From Siphonodentalium dalli (Eukaryota; Mollusca; Scaphopoda; Gadilida; Siphonodentaliidae), in contig CP136066.1 in the NCBI GenBank assembly GCA_032622095.1, positions 228,786,961 through 228,850,960 on the forward strand: a DNA stretch of 64,000 bases, written 5' to 3'. This document shows positions 58,468-64,000 of this stretch, piece after piece (position 1 is the stretch's first letter; the number at the start of each line of letters is the position of its first letter). The notes below the pieces were generated by a model. That model was not told where the DNA came from. It saw nothing but the letters and a program-made list of their open reading frames with translations, and ran no database searches. Position numbers and translations under genes: made by a program.

Positions 58468-60255
58468 GTAAACATACTTAACCTATAACCTCTATAACCT
58501 ATATAACTTATAAGACTTATCGATAGACTGACTGGACTATGTTCCAACGGGTTTTACGCGGGACGAGGCAAACGCCAGCATGGAGCGGGTAAGCACACTT
58601 AACCTATAACCTCTATAACCTATATAACTTATAAGACTTATCGATAGACTGACTGGACTATGTTCCAATGGGTTTTATGCGGGACGAGGCAAACGCCAAC
58701 AAGGAGCGAGTAAGCATACTTAACCTATAACCTCTATAACCTATATAACTTATAAGACTTATCGATAGACTGACTGGGTAAGCATACTTAACCTATAACC
58801 TCTAACCTATATAACTTATAAGACTTATCGATAGACTGACTGGACTATGTTCCAATGGGTTTTACGCGGGACGAGGCAAACGCCAGCATGGAGCGGGTAA
58901 ACATACTTAACATATAACCTCTATAACCTATATAACTTATAAGACTTATCGATAGACTGAATGGACTGTGTTCCAATGGGTTTTATGCGGGACGGGGCAA
59001 ACGCCAGCATGGAGCGGGTAAGCATACGTAACATATAACCTATATAACCTATATAACTTTTAAGACTTATCGATAGACTGACTGGACTATGTTCCAATGG
59101 GTTTTATGCGGGACGGGGCAAACGCCAGCATGGAGCGGGTAAGCATACGTAACATATAACCTATATAACCTATATAACTTTTAAGACTTATCGATAGACT
59201 GACTGGACTATGTTCCAATGGGTTTTATGCGGGACGAGGCAAACGCCAACAAGGAGCGAGTAAGCATACTTAACCTATAACCTCTATAACCTATATAACT
59301 TATAAGACTTATCGATAGACTGACTGGGTAAGCACACTTAACCTATAACCTCTAACCTATATAACTTATAAGACTTATCGATAGACTGACTGGACTATGT
59401 TCCAATGGGTTTTACGCGGGACGAGGCAAACGCCAGCATGGAGCGGGTAAGCACACTTAACCTATAACCTCTATAACCTATATAACTTATAAGACTTATC
59501 GATAGACTGACTGGACTATGTTCCAATGGGTTTTATGCGGGACGAGGCAAACGCCAACAAGGAGCGAGTAAGCATACTTAACCTATAACCTCTATAACCT
59601 ATATAACTTATAAGACTTATTGTTATATTGAATGGACTGTGTTCCATTGGTTTTATGCGGGACGAGGCAACCGTCAGAATGGAGCAGGTAAACACACTTA
59701 TCCTATAACCTCTATAACCTATATAACTTATAAGACTTATCGATAGACTGACTGGGTAAGCATACTTAACCTATAACCTCTAACCTATATAACTTATAAG
59801 ACTTATCGATAGGCTGACTGGACTATGTTCCAATGGGTTTTACGCGGGACGAGGCAAACGCCAGCATGGAGCAGGTAAACACACTTATCCTATAACCTCT
59901 ATAACCTATATAACTTATAAGACTTATCGATAGACTGACTGGGTAAACATACTTAACCTATAACCTCTATAACCTATATAACTTATAAGACTTATCGATA
60001 GACTGAATGGACTGTGTTCCAATGGGTTTTACACGGGACGAGGCAAACGCCAGCATGGAGCGGGTAAACTTACTTAACCTATAACCTATATAACCTATAT
60101 AACTTATAAGACTTATCGATAGACTGACTGGGTAAACATACTTAACCTATAACCTCTATAACCTATATAACTTATAAGACTTATCGATAGACTGAATGGA
60201 CTGTGTTCCAATGGGTTTTACACGGGACGAGGAAAACGCCAGCATGAAACGGGTA
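58394..60255 (+). repeat. 121-bp tandem array of the peptide exon end plus intron start, about 18 units
   Basis: Each full unit has 74 bases of exon-like sequence (acttatcgatagactgactg ... gcgggacgaggcaaacgcca gcatggagcgg), a donor (gtaagc or gtaaac) and 47 bases of intron-like sequence (cttaacctataacctctata acctatataacttataag). About 13 full units and five shortened 66-base units (tgactgggtaagc) are present. Within a unit the peptide frame is mostly kept (LTGLCSNGFYAGRGKRQHGA), with changes such as ANKERA for ASMERA in the alternative frame. Chained splicing of neighbouring units would not keep the frame: 74 is not a multiple of three. The last unit (60176-60255) has a changed end, aacgggtaggt. 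Confidence 0.88.
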
Positions 60256-60480
60256 GGTACTTGTTGTAAAATTATTCAAGGGTTGCTAGGAATATCGCTA
60301 GACCGAGGGTATGTCCTAAACCACTGGTACACACGCAAGCGATGGTATTTCCTGGGTACACACCGTGCAGTAAGCTACAAGAGCTATAATAGTGTGTCAA
60401 CTAAATATAAAGAAGAAATTAGAAATGCTGTTCACATAAAGGCTGTGTATGCCATGTGACGACTACGATGGAGTGTTTTG

Positions 60481-60735
60481 CAATATTTTATAATGGTGTA
60501 TGAGGGCGCTCTATGTGGTTGTCAGGTAGGTTAACATGTCTTTAATATTTTATAATGGTGTATGAGGGCGCTCTATGTGGTTGTCAGGTAGGTTAACATG
60601 TCTTTAATATTTTATAATGGTGTAAGAGGGCGCTCTATGTGGTTGTCAGGTAGGTTAACATGTCTTTAATATTTTATAATGGTGTATGAGGGCGCTCTAT
60701 GTGGTTGTCAGGTAGGTTAACATGTCTTTAATACC
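60481..60735. repeat. 62-bp repeat, four copies
   Basis: The unit tttaatattttataatggtg, then tatgagggcgctctatgtgg and ttgtcaggtaggttaacatgtc, is present just over four times, almost without change, which suggests recent amplification. Confidence 0.92.
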
Positions 60736-61619
60736 AAGATCGTAACCTGATGTTGGGCTATTAACATTTTAGAAAATAATTAGGAGCGTATGCAAATGGC
60801 CGAATGAAGTTTATAGCCAGAATGTTAAATTAGGCATGTAAATAGTATACATGTATGTTGTAAAAGGAGAGGAAGAAATAGTGTATACATATGTAGTCTT
60901 AAGGAGAGGTGTAATATGTAAAAGGCCAAAATTTCACCGATATCATCATCAGTTCCAAATTCCCGGTGACGAATCCTCTAAACGAAGAACTGCCGCTTTT
61001 CGGCACTAACTGGCTCTAAGACTTATCGATAGACTGAATGGACTATGTTCCAATTGTTTTTACGCGCGACGAGGAAAACGCCAGCATGGAACGGGTAGGT
61101 ACTTGACTAGGGTCCGCGCTGGACCGAAATTCACTTTTGCCAAATGAAATTATTTTTTGCCAAATTCTTTTAGAATTTGCCAAATGTTATCCCTGTAACC
61201 TTGATTTGATCTTACGTTTCGACACTCGCGGTTTGAACGACGTTTGATATCGATAAGAAAGCAGTTGCTTAATAATTATATACTCGCATCTCTATGGTGG
61301 TTTATCATTCAACAATAAACCAATCACCGAACAATAAAATGGTCGAAGAGTTGCTTCATCAGAAGGGAACATCACAAGAGGATTATCTATATAAACACCA
61401 CCATCACACTAAATACGGGTAATCCCTCCGCCCATCGATACTAATGATATCAGATTAGCTGTATCTTAATGGAGGTGTTAGCTTTTCCGAAACCATATAA
61501 AATACCACTATTATAATTATGATGTAATAGTTTCCTTAAATGAATGATATTGATTTACCGATATTTTTCAACTTTACTGAGAAATTAATAAGTGACTTGT
61601 CAAAACATTTGCCAAATTA
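60736..61619. other. Non-coding, with one stray copy of the peptide exon unit
   Basis: At 61014-61100 a single unit related to the 121-bp array appears (aagacttatcgatagactga ... cgccagcatggaacgggtag). The phrase tttgccaaat occurs several times at 61135-61195 and once near 61610. No other feature is supported. Confidence 0.65.
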
Positions 61620-61985
61620 ATACATGGGTAAACCTGACTCAGTCACATGGGTTTTAAGCTATATAGTTACCTTCCCTATAGAGCTGATATAAGATATAGA
61701 GATCCAGGCGGCTGGGAACACCGCAGAATACAGGGTTAAACCTGTCTTCAGTCACATGGGTTTTAAGCTATATAGTTACCTTCCCTATAGAGCTGATATA
61801 AGATATAGAGATCCGGGGGGTGGGAACACTGTAGAATACATTGGTAAACCTGTCTTCAGTCACATGGGTTTTAAGCTATATAGTTACCTTCCCTATAGAG
61901 CTGATGTAAGATATAGAGATCCAGGGGGGGCCGGGAACACCGCAGAATACAAGGGTAAATTTAGAAAATGTAAGTATACTATATG
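61620..61985 (+). repeat. 108-109-bp repeat, forward block, three copies
   Basis: The unit cacatgggttttaagctata, then tagttaccttccctatagag and ctgatataagatatagagat, is followed by a variable gg-rich part and gaatacagggtaaacctg. A 108-base unit keeps a 36-residue frame (MGFKLYSYLPYRADIRYRDP). The block is the inverted partner of 62524-64000. Confidence 0.9.
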
Positions 61986-62294
61986 ACAAGCATATGCCTA
62001 CCAGTATCGTAGAATCATGCACCGTCATAATGAAAATGCATATACGTATGAAGTTAAAACTTTTAAGTTTCAATATTGTCCCATTCCTGTAGTTTCAGTA
62101 AAAGATTGAACCGTGGTACATAGTTGGGTTTTACAAATTAAAAAATTCAGAATGTATGCGTAGGCCGCGAGGCGTCGAAATGGTTAATATTTTAAAATTT
62201 GGAGTTATGTACATGAGTAAGCAGTTGTATATATGTAAGCATAAGTGTAGATCTGTAGTAATAAACACAAAATATCACTGGAATCGTCGTCAGT

Positions 62295-62378
62295 TATGTA
62301 CTCGGTGATGGAGTGTTTAAGCAACAGACCACCGAAAATGGTGGTTTGTTGCTTAAACACTCCATCACCGAGTACATA
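62295..62378. repeat. Near-perfect 39-bp hairpin
   Basis: The left arm 62295-62333 (tatgtactcggtgatggagt ...) and right arm 62340-62378 pair with one mismatch around a six-base loop, gaaaat. The size is similar to an animal pre-miRNA, but the near-perfect stem fits a young inverted duplication or MITE better. Confidence 0.88.
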
Positions 62379-62523
62379 TAGTATACTTATATTTTCTAAA
62401 TTTCAAAACACCAAGCATACTTCTGTTATGCTCCTGTTTTTCATTTATCTGACTACCACATTGTCCAAGTGGCGCTTCGGAATATGTACCTAGATTTTAT
62501 ATACCTTTGTACATGTTACCGAA

Positions 62524-64000
62524 GACATGTTTAACCCTGTATTCTGCGGTGTTCCCAGCCGCCTGGATCTCTATATCTTATATCAGCTCTATAGGGAAGG
62601 TAACTATATAGCTTAAAACCCATGTGACTGAAGACAGGTTTACCCCTGTATTTTATAGTGTTCCCAGCCCCCTGGATCTCTATATCTTACATCAGCTCTA
62701 TAGGGAAGGTAACCATATAGCTTAAAACCCATGTGACTGAAGACAGGTCTACCCCTGTATTTTATAGTGTTCCCAGCCCCCCGGATCTCTATATCTTACA
62801 TCAGCTCTATAGGGAAGGTAACTATATAGCTTAAAACCCATGTGACTGAAGACAGGTTTACCCCTGTATTTTATAGTGTTCCCACCCCCCGGATCTCTAT
62901 ATCTTACATCAGCTCTATAGGGAAGGTAACTATATAGCTTAAAACCCATGTGACTGAAGACAGGTTTATCCCTGTATTTTATAGAGTTCCCACCCACCGG
63001 ATCTCTATATCTTACATCAGCTCTATAGGGAAGGTAACTATATAGCTTAAAACCCATGTGACTGAAGACAGGTTTACCCCTGTATTTTATAGTGTTCCCA
63101 GCCCCCCCGGATCTCTATATCTTACATCAGCTCTATAGGGAAGGTAACTATATAGCTTAAAACCCATGTGACTGAAGACAGGTTTACCCCTGTATTTTAT
63201 AGTGTTCCCATCCCCCCGGATATCTATATCTTACATCAGCTCTATAGGGAAGGTAACTATATAGCTTAAAACCCATATGACTGAAGACAGGTTTACCCCT
63301 GTATTTTATAGTGTTCCCAGCCCCCTGGATCTCTATATCTTATATCAGCTCTATAGGGAAGGTAACTATATAGCTTAAAACCCATGTGACTGAAGACAGG
63401 TTTACCCCTGTATTTTATAGTGTTCCCAGCCCCCTGGATCTCTATATCTTACATCAGCTCTATAGGGAAGGTAACTATATAGCTTAAAACCCATGTGACT
63501 GAAGACAGGTTTACCCCTGTATTTTATAGTGTTCCCAGCCCCCTGGATATCTGTATCTTACATCATTTTCCTTATGACGGTGCATGATTCTACGATACTG
63601 GTAGGCATATGCTTGTCATATAGTATACTTACATTTTCTAAATTTACCCTTGTATTCTGCGGTGTTCCCAGCCGCCTGGATCTCTATATCTTATATCAGC
63701 TCTATAGGGAAGGTAACTATATAGCTTAAAACCCATGTGACTGAAGACAGGTTTACCCCTGTATTTTATAGTGTTCCCAGCCCCCTGGATCTCTATATCT
63801 TACATCAGCTCTATAGGGAAGGTAACCATATAGCTTAAAACCCATGTGACTGAAGACAGGTCTACCCCTGTATTTTATAGTGTTCCCAGCCCCCCCGGAT
63901 CTCTATATCTTACATCAGCTCTATAGGGAAGGTAACTATATAGCTTAAAACCCATGTGACTGAAGACAGGTTTACCCCTGTATTTTATAGTGTTCCCACC
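62524..64000 (-). repeat. 108-110-bp repeat, inverted block, about 13 copies, running off the window
   Basis: On plus the unit is ctggatctctatatcttaca, tcagctctatagggaaggta and actatatagcttaaaaccca, with gtgactgaagacaggtttac. It is the reverse complement of the block at 61620. A non-repeat insert at 63560-63655 is the reverse complement of 61960-62035 (tgcaccgtcataa ... tgacaagcatatgcc), so the region is a large inverted duplication. A minus frame of 102 residues (62749-63057) stays open where units are 108 bases. Confidence 0.9.

Noticed and set aside
58245-58481. Naming the peptide a tachykinin or natalisin
   Set aside because: Only the F-x-x-x-R-amide ending fits; the G is in an unusual position and an internal cysteine is present, so the name is not justified without homologues.

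Overview
The window is nuclear DNA from an animal, most likely an aquatic invertebrate and possibly a lophotrochozoan. Evidence: spliced exons with GT/AG boundaries, three kinds of LINE retrotransposon, Helitrons with canonical ends, and one minisatellite array after another. The species cannot be named from the sequence. There are no operons, rRNA genes, tRNA genes or CRISPR arrays. Most of the 64 kb is mobile or tandem-repetitive DNA.

Left part (1-17.4 kb): a plus-strand astacin-family metalloprotease gene. Three exons (1143-1343, 14074-14215, 17090-17223) join in perfect phase and encode the zinc site, the Met-turn, the end of the catalytic domain and a six-cysteine tail. Exons for the signal peptide, propeptide and start of the catalytic domain are not in the window. 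The first visible intron (12.7 kb) holds a 42-bp minisatellite, a frameshifted LINE on the minus strand (6.2-11.0 kb) and a hAT-like element. The second intron holds a decayed LINE with a 55-bp satellite inside it.

Middle (17.4-31.6 kb): non-coding DNA with a 44-bp satellite cut by a composite foldback element, then about 130 copies of a 37-bp repeat. Within and beside the 37-bp array lie three copies of a 111-bp phase 1-1 exon-like segment that reads like a ShKT domain lacking one disulfide pair. It could be a further module of the astacin gene or an orphan. A short acidic terminal exon lies at 31543.

Right-middle (32-57 kb): a second complete hAT-like element with a target duplication, two copies of one Helitron family (33.5-36.2 and 48.7-51.8 kb), a different Helitron (55.1-56.9 kb), several foldback elements, and a CR1-like LINE on the minus strand. 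A 52-bp piece of that LINE's coding sequence has been amplified about 131 times (39.2-46.0 kb), with long-range internal duplication of 34-unit and 28-unit blocks.

Right end (58-64 kb): the first coding exon of a probable secreted peptide precursor with a GFYAGRGKR amidation/cleavage motif. Its last 74 coding bases plus 47 intron bases have been amplified as a 121-bp tandem array. A large inverted arrangement of 108-110-bp repeats follows.

A common theme is satellite birth from coding sequence: the 52-bp array from a LINE reverse transcriptase, the 121-bp array from a peptide exon, and the 37-bp array around duplicated exon-like segments.
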